A DNA stretch of 64,000 nucleotides, from the NCBI RefSeq assembly GCF_009765705.1, contig NZ_LMUX01000020.1:124001-188000 (forward strand). The letters are read 5' to 3'. Positions 36,228 through 45,822 of the stretch are shown here, in pieces. Every line of letters begins with the position of its first letter. Position 1 is the first letter of the stretch. A program made the position numbers and the translations under genes. This stretch comes from Burkholderia sp. L27(2015). Its GTDB lineage: Bacteria > Pseudomonadota > Gammaproteobacteria > Burkholderiales > Burkholderiaceae. The notes under the pieces are model-generated. The model was not told the DNA's origin and made no database searches. It saw only the letters and a program-made list of their open reading frames with translations.

Positions 36228-39083
36228 ATGATGAAACAACTACAGTCGAACTCCTACTTGTTCGGCGGCAATGCTCCGTACGTTGAAGAACTGTACGAAG
36301 CCTATCTTGATAATCCGGCCTCGGTTCCGGACAACTGGCGCGACTATTTCGATGCGCTCCAGAATGTTCCCGCCGCTGACGGTACCAATTCGAACGACGT
36401 GGCCCATGGCCCGATCCTCGAGTCCTTTGCGCAACGCGCAAAATCCAACGCATTTTTACCCCGGGTCGGCACGCGCGATCTGACCGCCGCACGCAAGCAG
36501 GTGTACGTGCAGTCGTTGATCTCCGCATATCGTTTCCTGGGTGGACGCTGGGCGAATCTCGATCCGCTCAAGCGCCAAGAACGGCCGGCGATTCCCGAAC
36601 TGGAGCCGGCGTTCTACGATTTCACCGAAGCCGACATGGATCAGACCTTCCATGCGAGCAATCTGTATTTCGGGTTTGAGCAGGCAACGTTGCGCGATAT
36701 CGTCAAAGCGCTGCGCGATACCTATTGCGGCACGATAGGCGCCGAATTCATGTACCTCAGCGACCCGGTTCAAAAGCGCTGGTGGAATGAACGCCTTGAA
36801 TCGATGCGTGCGACCCCGACGTTCTCGGTCGAGAAGAAAAAGCACATCCTCGATCGCCTGACCGCTGCCGAAGGCCTGGAGCGTTATCTCCATACGCGCT
36901 ACGTCGGTCAGAAGCGTTTTTCGCTGGAAGGCGGCGAAAGCTTTATCGCGGCGATGGACGAGCTGGTCACGCATGCCGGCAGCAAGGGTATCCAGGAAAT
37001 CGTGATCGGCATGGCCCACCGTGGCCGCCTGAACGTGCTGGTCAATACGCTGGGCAAGATGCCGGCGGACCTGTTCGCCGAGTTCGAAGGCAAGCATGTC
37101 GACGATCTGCCGGCTGGCGACGTCAAGTATCACAAAGGTTTCTCCAGCGACGTTTCGACGCCTGGCGGCCCGGTCCATTTGTCGTTGGCGTTCAACCCGT
37201 CGCACCTGGAAATCGTCAACCCGGTGGTCGAAGGATCAGCCAAGGCACGTATGGAACGCCGCGGCGATTTCGAAGGCCGTCAAGTGTTGCCGGTGCAGGT
37301 GCATGGCGATGCGGCATTCGCCGGCCAGGGCGTCGTGATGGAAACGCTGAACCTCGCACAGACGCGCGGTTACGGCACGCACGGCACGGTTCATCTGGTG
37401 ATCAACAACCAAATCGGCTTTACCACGTCGGATCCGCGCGACTCGCGCTCGACGATGTATTGCTCGGACGTGGTGAAGATGATCGAAGCGCCTGTGTTGC
37501 ACGTCAATGGCGACGATCCTGAAGCCGTCGTGCTCGCGGTGCAGTTGGCCATCGACTACCGCACCGAGTTCCAGAAGGATGTCGTGATCGATATCGTTTG
37601 CTTCCGCAAACTCGGTCACAACGAGCAGGACACGCCGGCGGTCACTCAACCGCTGATGTACAAGAAGATTGCGCAACACCCGGGTACGCGCGCGCTGTAC
37701 GCCGACAAGCTGGTGGCGCAGGGCGTGATCACGGCTGAAGACGCGGATGACTACATCAAGGCATTCCGCAAGGCCATGGACGAAGGTCATCACACGATCG
37801 ATCCGGTGCTCTCGAACTACAAGAGCAAGTATGCGGTGGACTGGGTGCCGTTCCTGAACCGCAAGTGGACCGACGCTGCCGACACGGCTGTGCCGCTGGC
37901 CGAGCTCAAGCGGCTCGCCGAACGCGTCACGACGGTGCCGGAAAACTTCAAGGTTCACCCGCTGGTCGAGCGCGTTATCAACGATCGTCGCGCGATGGGC
38001 CGTGGTGATGCACCGCTGGACTGGGGCATGGGCGAGCATCTCGCGCTTGCCTCGCTGGTGGCGTCCGGCTACGCCGTGCGCTTGACCGGTCAGGACAGCG
38101 GCCGCGGTACGTTCACGCACCGCCACTCGGTATTGCACGACCAGAATCGCGAACGTTGGAACGACGGCACGTATATTCCGTTGCAAAACGTGGCGGATGG
38201 CCAGGCCAAGTTCGAAGTGATCGACTCGGTGCTGTCCGAAGAAGCGGTGCTCGGTTTCGAATATGGTTATTCGACCGCCGAACCCAATACTTTGGTGGCA
38301 TGGGAAGCGCAGTTCGGCGATTTCGTCAACGGCGCGCAAGTGGTGATCGACCAGTTCATTTCGTCGGGTGAAGTGAAGTGGGGCCGCGTCTCCGGTTTGA
38401 CCATGCTGCTGCCGCACGGCTATGAAGGCCAGGGCCCGGAACACTCGTCGGCACGTATCGAGCGTTTCCTGCAACTGTGCGCCGACAACAACATGCAAGT
38501 GGTGCAGCCGAGTACGCCCGCGCAAATGTTCCATTTGCTGCGTCGTCAGATGATCCGCTTGTTCCGCAAACCGCTGATCGTCTTCACGCCGAAATCGCTG
38601 CTGCGTCATAAAGAAGCGGTGAGCGATCTGTCGGAATTGGCCAAGGGCAGCTTCCATCCGGTGCTCAGTGAGAAGGACGCAACGATAGACCCGAAAAAGG
38701 TCAAGCGCGTCGTGGCATGCTCGGGCCGCGTCTACTACGACTTGCTCGCGCATCGTCGCGAAGCCAAGATCAAGGACGTTGCGATCATACGTGTCGAACA
38801 GCTTTATCCGTTCGCGCACAAGGCCTTCGATGCCGAGCTGAAGAAGTACGAGAATGCGGTCGATGTGGTCTGGGCGCAAGACGAGCCGCAGAATCAAGGT
38901 TCGTGGTTCTATATCGAGCATCATCTGCTCGAAGGCATGCGCCCCGGCATGAAGCTCGGTTACAGCGGACGTCCCGCTTCGGCGTCGCCTGCAGTGGGCT
39001 ATTACGCGAAACACTACGAACAGCAGAAAGCGCTGGTCGAAGGCGCGTTCGGCCGGCTCAAAGGCGTCATCCTTGTGAAATAA
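36228..39083 (+). CDS. sucA: 2-oxoglutarate dehydrogenase E1 component
   Basis: This 951-residue thiamine-diphosphate enzyme decarboxylates 2-oxoglutarate in the TCA cycle and passes the succinyl group to the E2 lipoyl arm. The N-terminus (MMKQLQSNSYLFGGNAPYVE) is that of Burkholderia OdhA. The active-site regions IGMAHRGRLNVLVN and FRKLGHNEQDTPA are present. Two adjacent ATGs start the frame, after aaaggtgag. E2 and E3 genes follow in order, completing the complex. Confidence 0.97.
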   Translation: MMKQLQSNSYLFGGNAPYVEELYEAYLDNPASVPDNWRDYFDALQNVPAADGTNSNDVAHGPILESFAQRAKSNAFLPRVGTRDLTAARKQVYVQSLISAYRFLGGRWANLDPLKRQERPAIPELEPAFYDFTEADMDQTFHASNLYFGFEQATLRDIVKALRDTYCGTIGAEFMYLSDPVQKRWWNERLESMRATPTFSVEKKKHILDRLTAAEGLERYLHTRYVGQKRFSLEGGESFIAAMDELVTHAGSKGIQEIVIGMAHRGRLNVLVNTLGKMPADLFAEFEGKHVDDLPAGDVKYHKGFSSDVSTPGGPVHLSLAFNPSHLEIVNPVVEGSAKARMERRGDFEGRQVLPVQVHGDAAFAGQGVVMETLNLAQTRGYGTHGTVHLVINNQIGFTTSDPRDSRSTMYCSDVVKMIEAPVLHVNGDDPEAVVLAVQLAIDYRTEFQKDVVIDIVCFRKLGHNEQDTPAVTQPLMYKKIAQHPGTRALYADKLVAQGVITAEDADDYIKAFRKAMDEGHHTIDPVLSNYKSKYAVDWVPFLNRKWTDAADTAVPLAELKRLAERVTTVPENFKVHPLVERVINDRRAMGRGDAPLDWGMGEHLALASLVASGYAVRLTGQDSGRGTFTHRHSVLHDQNRERWNDGTYIPLQNVADGQAKFEVIDSVLSEEAVLGFEYGYSTAEPNTLVAWEAQFGDFVNGAQVVIDQFISSGEVKWGRVSGLTMLLPHGYEGQGPEHSSARIERFLQLCADNNMQVVQPSTPAQMFHLLRRQMIRLFRKPLIVFTPKSLLRHKEAVSDLSELAKGSFHPVLSEKDATIDPKKVKRVVACSGRVYYDLLAHRREAKIKDVAIIRVEQLYPFAHKAFDAELKKYENAVDVVWAQDEPQNQGSWFYIEHHLLEGMRPGMKLGYSGRPASASPAVGYYAKHYEQQKALVEGAFGRLKGVILVK

Positions 39084-39165
39084 CTTAGCATCGATAGTCG
39101 GCGAGGGGCATGGGCTCCTTGCCGCGCTCGCATCGCTCCAAGAAAACGGTAATCAGGAATAGAAA

Positions 39166-40446
39166 ATGGCTATTGTTGAAGTCAAAGTCCCGCAGCTGTC
39201 GGAATCGGTTTCCGAAGCAACTATGCTGCAGTGGAAGAAGCGCCCAGGTCAGTATGTCGCACAGGATGAAATCCTGATCGAAATCGAAACCGACAAAGTG
39301 GTGCTGGAAGTGCCGGCACCTGCCGCCGGTGTGCTGGCCCAGGTGATTCGTCAAGACGGCGACACAGTCGCCGCCGAGGAAGTGATCGCCAAGATCGACA
39401 CCGAGGCCAAGGAATCGACCAGCCCGATGGAAGTGCGCCCGGTCAGCGACGCTACGCCTGCTGCTGCAGCACCCGCGGCCGCTGCAGCAGCACCGGCTGC
39501 GGATCAAGCCCGCGCGATGCCGTCGGCTGCGAAGTTGATGAGCGAGCAAGGTCTGAGCGCAAGCCAGGTCTCGGGCACCGGCCGCGATGGCCGCATCACC
39601 AAGGGCGACGTGTTGCAAGCCGGACAGGCTGCTGCAGCGCCTGCTCGCGCCGCGGCTCCCGCTCCTGCGGCAGCCAAGGCAGCAGCGCCGAAAGCGTCCC
39701 TGCCGGACGTCAAGGCGCCGGTCAATAGCGACGAATGGCTCGAAGGCCGTCCGGAACAGCGCGTGCCGATGTCGCGCCTGCGTGCGCGGGTTGCGCAGCG
39801 CTTGCTCGAATCGCAGCAAACCAATGCCATCTTGACGACGTTCAACGAAGTCAATATGCAGCCGGTGATGGACCTGCGCGGCCGGTACAAGGACAAGTTC
39901 GAAAAAGAACACGGCGTGAAGCTCGGTTTCATGTCGTTCTTCGTCAAGGCCGCAGTGCATGCGTTAAAGAAGTACCCGGTCGTGAACGCATCGGTGGACG
40001 GCAACGACATCGTTTATCACGGCTATTTCGACATCGGTATTGCTGTGGGTTCGCCGCGCGGTCTGGTGGTGCCCATCGTACGCAATGCGGATCAGATGAG
40101 CCTCGCCGATATCGAGAAGAAGATTGCCGAGTTCGGCCAAAAAGCCAAGGACGGCAAGTTGTCGCTGGACGACCTGACGGGCGGCACGTTCTCGATCTCC
40201 AACGGCGGCACCTTCGGCTCGATGCTCTCGACGCCGATTATCAATCCGCCGCAGTCGGCGATCTTGGGCGTGCATGCGACCAAGGATCGCGCCGTGGTTG
40301 AAAACGGCCAGATCGTCGTGCGCCCGATGAACTATCTCGCGATGTCCTACGACCACCGTATCATCGACGGCCGCGAAGCCGTGCTGGCGCTGGTCGCGAT
40401 GAAGGAAGCGCTGGAAGATCCGGCGCGTCTGCTGCTGGACCTGTAA
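39166..40446 (+). CDS. odhB: Dihydrolipoyl succinyltransferase E2 of 2-oxoglutarate dehydrogenase
   Basis: The protein has 426 residues with one lipoyl domain (about 1-77, lipoylated Lys44 in [10 protein letters not shown]), an alanine/proline-rich hinge, a peripheral-subunit-binding domain (about 120-155), a second hinge, and the catalytic acyltransferase domain with [10 protein letters not shown] near the end. It transfers the succinyl group from lipoate to CoA and forms the 24-mer core of the complex. It lies 82 bp after sucA. A 235-bp gap with two strong hairpins separates it from lpdA. Confidence 0.97.
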   Translation: MAIVEVKVPQLSESVSEATMLQWKKRPGQYVAQDEILIEIETDKVVLEVPAPAAGVLAQVIRQDGDTVAAEEVIAKIDTEAKESTSPMEVRPVSDATPAAAAPAAAAAAPAADQARAMPSAAKLMSEQGLSASQVSGTGRDGRITKGDVLQAGQAAAAPARAAAPAPAAAKAAAPKASLPDVKAPVNSDEWLEGRPEQRVPMSRLRARVAQRLLESQQTNAILTTFNEVNMQPVMDLRGRYKDKFEKEHGVKLGFMSFFVKAAVHALKKYPVVNASVDGNDIVYHGYFDIGIAVGSPRGLVVPIVRNADQMSLADIEKKIAEFGQKAKDGKLSLDDLTGGTFSISNGGTFGSMLSTPIINPPQSAILGVHATKDRAVVENGQIVVRPMNYLAMSYDHRIIDGREAVLALVAMKEALEDPARLLLDL

Positions 40447-40524
40447 GGGCTCCCAGCTCGCTGTCGTCAATGATCGTCACTGCTCATTAGCGACGACACA
40501 GCAGGCACAGACTCAAACACCCGC

Positions 40525-40555
40525 ACAAGCACCGATCCCCGCGATCGGTGCTTGT
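40525..40555 (+). other. 13-bp perfect hairpin in the odhB-lpdA gap
   Basis: ACAAGCACCGATC (40525-40537) pairs with GATCGGTGCTTGT (40543-40555) around CCCGC. It has no T run, so it is more likely an mRNA-stabilising or processing structure, or a Rho-type end, than an intrinsic terminator. Confidence 0.7.
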
Positions 40556-40610
40556 GGTTGGTGTATGTAGTCGGTCAAAAAAAAGTATCTGTAGAGGACC
40601 CGCATTGCGC

Positions 40611-40641
40611 CGCCTATCGTCACGAAACGTCACGATAGGCG
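40611..40641 (+). other. Second hairpin in the odhB-lpdA gap
   Basis: CGCCTATCGT (40611-40620) pairs perfectly with ACGATAGGCG (40632-40641). It ends about 40 bp before the lpdA start, upstream of the agagga ribosome binding site (40671-40676). Confidence 0.65.
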
Positions 40642-40681
40642 GGCGGCAGCGTGTTCATCCTGTGCTAACAAAGAGGAATTC

Positions 40682-42112
40682 ATGTCTAAAGAATTTGACG
40701 TCGTCGTGGTCGGAGCCGGCCCCGGCGGCTATATTGCGGCGATTCGCGCGGCGCAATTGGGTCTGTCTGTAGCTTGCATCGAAAGCTGGAAAAACCCGGC
40801 CGGCGAGCTCAAGCTCGGCGGCACCTGCCTGAACGTGGGCTGTATTCCGTCGAAGGCCTTGCTCGCTTCGTCGGAAGAGTTTGAAAACACGTCGCACCAC
40901 CTCGCCGACCACGGCATTAGCGTCAAGGGCGTCGAGATCGATGTCGCCAAGATGCTGGCCCGCAAGGATAATATCGTCAGCAAGATGACCAAGGGCATCG
41001 AGTTCCTGTTCCGCAAGAACAAGATCACCTGGCTCAAGGGGCATGGCAAGTTCGTCGGCAAGAGCGACAGCGGTTATCAGTTGGAAGTGGCGGGCGCTAG
41101 CGAGACCGAAACGGTCACGGGCAAGCACGTCATCATCGCGACCGGCTCGAAAGCGCGCCATCTTCCGGGCGTGCCGGTCGACAACGTGCTCGTGTCGGAC
41201 AATGAAGGCGGTCTGACATTCGACTCGATTCCGAAGAAGCTCGCCGTAATCGGCGCCGGCGTGATCGGCCTGGAACTGGGCTCGGTTTGGCGCCGCCTGG
41301 GCGCTGAAGTGACGATCCTCGAAGCGCTGCCGACCTTCCTGGGTGCAGCCGACGAGGGCGTCGCGAAAGAAGCGTGGAAGCTGCTGACCAAGCAAGGGCT
41401 GAAGATCGAGCTGGGCATCACGCTGGGCGATGTCAAGACCGACAAGAAGGGCGTTGCGATCAACTACACCGACAAGGAGGGCAAAGCCCAAACCTTGCAG
41501 GCAGACCGCCTGATCGTATCGGTTGGCCGCGTGCCCAATACCGATGGCCTGGGTCTTGAGAATATCGGTCTGGCTGCCAACGCTCGTGGCTTCATCGACG
41601 TGGACGACAAGTGCCGCACGGCCTTGCCCAATGTCTACGCGATCGGCGACGTGGTGCGTGGCCCGATGCTGGCGCACAAGGCGGAAGACGAAGGCGTGCT
41701 GGTTGCCGAAGTCATCGTCGGCCAGAAGCCGCACATCGATTACAACTGCGTGCCGTGGGTGATCTACACGCATCCGGAAATTGCGTGGGTCGGCAAGACC
41801 GAGCAGCAATTGAAGCAGGAAGGGCGCGAAATCAAGACCGGCCAGTTCCCGTTCATGGCCAATGGCCGTGCGCTCGGCATGGGTAACGCCGATGGCTTCG
41901 TCAAGATGATCGCCGACGCTAAAACGGACGAGATTCTCGGCGTGCATATCGTTTCGACTAACGCCTCTGACTTGATTGCGGAAGCCGTTGCGGCGATGGA
42001 GTTCAAAGCCGCCTCGGAAGACATCGGTCGGGTTTGCCATGCGCATCCGTCGCTGTCGGAAGTGATGCGTGAAGCGGCGCTCGCAGTCGACAAACGCGCG
42101 CTGAATATGTAA
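40682..42112 (+). CDS. lpdA: Dihydrolipoyl dehydrogenase E3
   Basis: This 476-residue FAD enzyme reoxidises the dihydrolipoyl arm and reduces NAD+. The FAD-binding GAGPGGYIAA motif, the redox disulfide in GGTCLNVGCIPSKALL, the NAD-binding GAGVIGLELG motif and the C-terminal His-Glu pair (HAHPSLSE) are all present. It has no N-terminal lipoyl domain. agagga precedes the ATG. It belongs with sucA and odhB as the E3 of the 2-oxoglutarate dehydrogenase complex and might also serve other 2-oxo acid complexes. Confidence 0.97.
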   Translation: MSKEFDVVVVGAGPGGYIAAIRAAQLGLSVACIESWKNPAGELKLGGTCLNVGCIPSKALLASSEEFENTSHHLADHGISVKGVEIDVAKMLARKDNIVSKMTKGIEFLFRKNKITWLKGHGKFVGKSDSGYQLEVAGASETETVTGKHVIIATGSKARHLPGVPVDNVLVSDNEGGLTFDSIPKKLAVIGAGVIGLELGSVWRRLGAEVTILEALPTFLGAADEGVAKEAWKLLTKQGLKIELGITLGDVKTDKKGVAINYTDKEGKAQTLQADRLIVSVGRVPNTDGLGLENIGLAANARGFIDVDDKCRTALPNVYAIGDVVRGPMLAHKAEDEGVLVAEVIVGQKPHIDYNCVPWVIYTHPEIAWVGKTEQQLKQEGREIKTGQFPFMANGRALGMGNADGFVKMIADAKTDEILGVHIVSTNASDLIAEAVAAMEFKAASEDIGRVCHAHPSLSEVMREAALAVDKRALNM

Positions 42113-42134
42113 GCAGGCCAGTTTGAAGTGAACC

Positions 42135-42166
42135 GATAAAGGCGAGTTGGCTCGCCTTTATCTATT
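42135..42166 (+). terminator. Terminator-like hairpin after lpdA
   Basis: GATAAAGGCGAG (42135-42146) pairs perfectly with CTCGCCTTTATC (42151-42162) around TTGG, followed by a short TATTTT. It ends about 15 bp before the zapE start, so zapE may need readthrough or have its own promoter. Confidence 0.7.
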
Positions 42167-42179
42167 TTGGGCGGTGGCA

Positions 42180-43277
42180 ATGGACGTCAACGAGTATTAC
42201 GCAAGCGAACTCACGAAACGCAACTTCCAGTCGGACCCGGCGCAACGCGCCGCGGTCGACCGGTTGCAACGTTGCTACGACGAGTGGATGGCATATAAAT
42301 CCCGGCGTTCCAATGCTTTCAAGAAGTTGATCGTTCACCCCGATCTGCCTCGAGGGATTTACCTATGGGGTGGTGTCGGACGCGGCAAGAGCTTCCTGAT
42401 GGACAGCTTCTACGCGGTGGTGCCGCTTGCGCGCAAGACGCGTCTGCACTTTCATGAGTTCATGCGTGAGGTGCACCGCCAGCTCGAAGAACTGCGCGGC
42501 ACCGCGGACCCGCTCGATGAATTGGCCAAGCGCATCGCCAAGCGTTACAGGCTGATTTGCTTTGACGAGTTTCACATTTCAGACGTGGCGGACGCCATGA
42601 TGCTGTATCGCCTGTTGGACCAGTTGTTCAAGAACGGCGTGCAGTTTGTGATGACCTCGAATTACCATCCCGATACGCTTTACCCGGACGGCCTGCACCG
42701 TGATCGCCTGTTGCCGGCGATCGAATTGCTCAAGGACAAGCTCGATATCGTCAATGTCGATGCCGGCGTCGATTATCGGCATCGCGCGATGGCTGGCGTG
42801 GCGGCGTATTACACCCCGTTGGGCGCGGAGGCTGACCGCGCATTGCGTCATGCGTTCAGGGAAAGCGCGGCGGTGCCCGACGAGAGCCCGCTGCTGCGCA
42901 TCGAACAGCGTGAGATCAAGGCCCTGCGCCGGGCCGACGGCGTGGTCTGGTTCGACTTCGCCACGCTGTGCGGTGGTCCGCGTTCGCAAAATGACTACCT
43001 CGAATTGGCGACTCGTTTTCATACCGTAATTCTGTCCGAGGTGCCGGTCATGACGCCCAGGATGCAATCGGAAGCACGGCGTTTTACCTGGCTCATCGAC
43101 GTGTTGTACGACCATAGCATCAAGCTGCTCATGTCGGCACAAGCGCAAGCCTCCGAGCTGTACGTGGAGGGGCCCATGGCCAATGAATTTGCGCGTACCG
43201 TTTCGCGCATCATCGAAATGCAATCGGAAGAATATCGCGCTGCGCCGCGTCGTATTGTCGATACAACCTTGACCTGA
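42180..43277 (+). CDS. zapE: Cell division protein ZapE (AFG1-like ATPase)
   Basis: The ATG at 42180, with ggtgg upstream, gives 365 residues starting MDVNEYYASELTKRNFQSD. Walker A is GGVGRGKS and Walker B is LICFDEFHISDVADAMM, followed by the ZapE/AFG1 family core. In E. coli ZapE associates with the Z ring and affects FtsZ stability under low oxygen or heat. It is the usual gene after the odh cluster in Burkholderiaceae. An upstream in-frame extension overlaps the lpdA hairpin and is unlikely to be translated. Confidence 0.95.
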   Translation: MDVNEYYASELTKRNFQSDPAQRAAVDRLQRCYDEWMAYKSRRSNAFKKLIVHPDLPRGIYLWGGVGRGKSFLMDSFYAVVPLARKTRLHFHEFMREVHRQLEELRGTADPLDELAKRIAKRYRLICFDEFHISDVADAMMLYRLLDQLFKNGVQFVMTSNYHPDTLYPDGLHRDRLLPAIELLKDKLDIVNVDAGVDYRHRAMAGVAAYYTPLGAEADRALRHAFRESAAVPDESPLLRIEQREIKALRRADGVVWFDFATLCGGPRSQNDYLELATRFHTVILSEVPVMTPRMQSEARRFTWLIDVLYDHSIKLLMSAQAQASELYVEGPMANEFARTVSRIIEMQSEEYRAAPRRIVDTTLT

Positions 43278-43373
43278 AATTCACGCGCTGCGCGGCGATC
43301 TGTTCGATTGTCCTCAGATTTGAGAATCGTCTTATATCAAGGCGCGCTCCGTCCCGATAAATTTGTCCTCCTG

Positions 43374-43394
43374 GGCTTGCTGACTCAGCAAGCC
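43374..43394 (+). terminator. Inverted repeat downstream of zapE
   Basis: GGCTTGCTGA (43374-43383) and TCAGCAAGCC (43385-43394) are perfect inverted copies around one base. It lies about 100 bp after zapE with no T run. It may mark the transcript end or be a protein-binding palindrome. Confidence 0.4.
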
Positions 43395-43546
43395 TGGTTT
43401 CCGTATCCGGCCGACCCGGCCGAGCGCCGTCTTTGACGTGTACTGCCTCGGACCTTCTTGGCCGGCTGCGGGATGAGCCGTAGCCGGCCTGTTATATGGC
43501 GGCCGCGAACCCGGTGCTTAGGCGCCGTTTGTTCAGAGGTGAAGGG

Positions 43547-44005
43547 ATGAGACCTTATCGTGAAGTTACGGATGAAGAGTGGCGTTTGATCGCTCCGTTG
43601 TTGCCTGAAAGCCGTCCCCGCAGGGATTTGCGCGGGCGGCCGCTGTCCAATAGTCGAGCCGTGCTCAATGGGGTGCTGTGGATTATTTCGACCGGGATCT
43701 CCTGGTCCTTGTTGCCTCGCACGTTTCCGCCGTATCAAACGTGCCATCGGCGCTTCAAAGCGTGGCACGAGGAGGGCATCCTCGAAGATATGCTCAAGCA
43801 GCTATATAGCGAGGATGTGGAGCAGGTGTACGCGCGGGTGCTCATGCGTATGCGTCAACCGCAACCCGCGGTTGCGACGGACACCGCGGCGGCAGAAGGT
43901 GCCACGGCACCCGGCGGGGTGGCCGGACCTGCGCGTGCGCGACCCAGGTTGCCGCGACGCCCACGCGCACCCCGCGTCCGAGTGAGGCGCCCCGCATCCG
44001 AGTGA
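43547..44005 (+). CDS. Second stand-alone DUF4096 protein with basic tail
   Basis: From the ATG at 43547, preceded by agaggtgaaggg, the protein has 152 residues. Residues 1-85 are an IS5-type transposase N-terminal DUF4096 domain (MRPYREVTDEEWRLIAPLLP start; GVLWIISTGISWSLLP). The DDE catalytic domain is missing. In its place is a proline/arginine/alanine-rich tail of about 50 residues that looks disordered and positively charged. No terminal repeats or target duplications flank it. It could be a decayed insertion or a domesticated DNA-binding protein. It differs clearly from the copy at 16213, so they are not recent duplicates. Confidence 0.72.
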   Translation: MRPYREVTDEEWRLIAPLLPESRPRRDLRGRPLSNSRAVLNGVLWIISTGISWSLLPRTFPPYQTCHRRFKAWHEEGILEDMLKQLYSEDVEQVYARVLMRMRQPQPAVATDTAAAEGATAPGGVAGPARARPRLPRRPRAPRVRVRRPASE

Positions 44006-44022
44006 GCATATAGCGCTTGGAC

Positions 44023-44057
44023 CGGCAAGATAGCGACGTAAGGGCGCTATCTTGCCG
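44023..44057. terminator. Strong hairpin between convergent genes
   Basis: CGGCAAGATAGCG (44023-44035) pairs perfectly with CGCTATCTTGCCG (44045-44057). It lies between the convergent 3' ends of the DUF4096 and DUF2147 genes and lacks a T run on either strand. Confidence 0.6.
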
Positions 44058-44121
44058 CTTCGGTGCTAGGTTCGGGCACCTCACTTTCGGCCGTGAGTGC
44101 CGTGGCCCGCGCGTTACTTCA

Positions 44122-44634
44122 CTATTCCACTTTGGGCGTTCCCGTGTCGCGACGCCAAGTCTGTGAACGGCCTATCAGCGAGAAGCCGATATAGCCGCGT
44201 ACCACCAGGTTTTGACCTTGATTCTCGACATGCAATTTGCATTTGTAGAGTTTGCCGTTCTCGGGGTCGAGAATCTCGCCACCGTCCCAATTGTCACCGT
44301 CGCGTTTGAGTCCGCTCAGAATGACCATCCCCTGTACCAACTGATCCTTGCGCGCATCGGTGCAGGCCGTGCAGCGGCGCAGAGGATCGTGCTCGGCACC
44401 GAGCCCGGTCAGAACCTTTCCACTGAGTGTGCCATCGGGTAATTGGCTGATCTGGACCAGCGCCTTGGCTTGGCCCGTGTGGTCGTCGATGGTCTGCCAG
44501 ACGCCGAGCGGTGAGTCTTCTGCGGTCGTTTGTGCGTGGGCGAGGGTGTTTGAGCCGATCACTATTGAAACGGCGGCCAGAATCATCATGAGGCGGCCGC
44601 TGAGCGGGCGCGTCGATTCGGTCAGTCGAGTCAT
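44122..44634 (-). CDS. Exported DUF2147 protein
   Basis: The 170-residue product has an N-terminal signal peptide of about 35 residues (hydrophobic core MMILAAVSIVIGSNTLAHA) and a DUF2147 domain of about 120 residues, with SPLGVWQTIDDHTGQAKALV at its start and a KLYKCKLHV strand. Two cysteines in CTAC could form a disulfide. DUF2147 proteins are small periplasmic beta-rich, lipocalin-like proteins of unknown role. ggag lies upstream of the ATG at 44634. Family assignment is good; function is unknown. Confidence 0.85.
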   Translation of the reverse strand: MTRLTESTRPLSGRLMMILAAVSIVIGSNTLAHAQTTAEDSPLGVWQTIDDHTGQAKALVQISQLPDGTLSGKVLTGLGAEHDPLRRCTACTDARKDQLVQGMVILSGLKRDGDNWDGGEILDPENGKLYKCKLHVENQGQNLVVRGYIGFSLIGRSQTWRRDTGTPKVE

Positions 44635-45022
44635 GCAGGTGTCTCCATCGGATGGTTGTCGCTACGCTATTGATCGCTCAAGCAGCATACGCGAAGTTGC
44701 GTCGGTATTTTCGCCAGCGGTACTTCTAACTATGGGCTGTCGCGAGCGGCGATATAGCGCTGCTTTGTGGGGTTCCGTCAACCCGAGGCGTCCCGTAGTT
44801 GCGGTCGACACACAACAGATTGCAGGCATGTGCGCCGAGCTTGTTAAAATTCGTGATTGTTTCAAACACAATTGATCGCGTGTGTCGTATGCTGGTGCGC
44901 GATGGCATCGGGGCCGTTTTTAAACAAAGTTGCGAAATTTCATAGATACGAATTTTCGACGAAAGTTTTTTAGGTAATAATTCAAGTAATTTAAAAAAAA
45001 GCAGTTCGATCTTGAGAACCAC
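44635..45022. other. A+T-rich divergent intergenic region
   Basis: The 388-bp gap between the DUF2147 gene (minus) and the DUF2968 gene (plus) is markedly A+T-rich from about 44900 to 45010, with several A and T runs. Such composition suits promoters or H-NS-like silencing. I could not fix a hexamer pair. No gene is seen. Confidence 0.5.
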
Positions 45023-45742
45023 ATGAAACAAATTTTAAGCGGGTTAAGGTCAGCGTCCTTCATGCTGGCCCTCCTCGGGGTAAGTCATTTTGCAGTAGCA
45101 CAAAGTGTCGACGATGCAGCACCTCAACCTGCCAGTACGGCACTCACGCCCGGCAGCCAACAAGGCGCCGTTCAGCAGGCTCCGGCGGAACAACCGGCGC
45201 CGGTGGCGAGCGCTCCCGCACCCGACGCGGTCGGTGGTGACGTGGCTGAGGTGCAGCGCCTGATTAGCGCCAGCGCGCTGACGGAGTTCCGCACGACCTA
45301 CAACGGCAGTTTCGGCGCGAGCCTGTTGTTTGACGGCAAGGAAATGACCTATTACATTGCCCTGTTCCAGCAAAAGAGTTTCTGGCGAGTCATCAAGACT
45401 CAGAACTCGGATCGGGCCAATGCGATCTTCAACGATTTCGTGCGTCAGACCGTGCAGTTGTCGCAAGTCGAAATTCGCAAGACTGAACTCGAATCGCAAA
45501 AGGTCTACACCGAGCGCATGATCGCGCTGTCGCAAACGCGTGCCAACCAGTTGCAGGCCGACTTGACGATTGCGCATACGCAGCAAGCCGAGGTTACTGC
45601 CCGTCAGCAGCAGATCATGCAGCAGTCCAAGCAACTGGAAACGGAACGCCAGACTGCGCAGCAGCAGTTGAAAGAAGTGCGCCGCCGCGTAGCAACGCTT
45701 GAACAGGAAAATAGCGCAGGCCTGCCGCCTTACAGACACTAA
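45023..45742 (+). CDS. Exported DUF2968 protein with coiled coil
   Basis: This 239-residue protein has a signal peptide (about 1-27, cleavage after AVAQ region), a proline/alanine/glutamine-rich linker to about 75, a DUF2968 core (LISASALTEFRTTYNGSFGA onward) and a long C-terminal coiled coil rich in Gln and Glu (about 145-230). DUF2968 is found mainly in Burkholderiaceae; its function is unknown. It probably resides in the periplasm. It has its own A+T-rich promoter region. Confidence 0.85.
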   Translation: MKQILSGLRSASFMLALLGVSHFAVAQSVDDAAPQPASTALTPGSQQGAVQQAPAEQPAPVASAPAPDAVGGDVAEVQRLISASALTEFRTTYNGSFGASLLFDGKEMTYYIALFQQKSFWRVIKTQNSDRANAIFNDFVRQTVQLSQVEIRKTELESQKVYTERMIALSQTRANQLQADLTIAHTQQAEVTARQQQIMQQSKQLETERQTAQQQLKEVRRRVATLEQENSAGLPPYRH

Positions 45743-45766
45743 AGGTCGGTAGCGTCTATCACCGAT

Positions 45767-45789
45767 CGAGGGACGCGTGTCGTCCCTCG
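45767..45789 (+). terminator. Hairpin after the DUF2968 gene
   Basis: CGAGGGACG (45767-45775) pairs with CGTCCCTCG (45781-45789) around CGTGT, 24 bp after the stop. No T run follows. Confidence 0.5.
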
Positions 45790-45822
45790 TTGATGGATGG
45801 ACGAAAATAAGAATTTGATAGA

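Noticed and set aside
37236-39014. Long minus-strand frame opposite sucA
   Set aside because: It is antisense to the E1 gene and of shadow composition.
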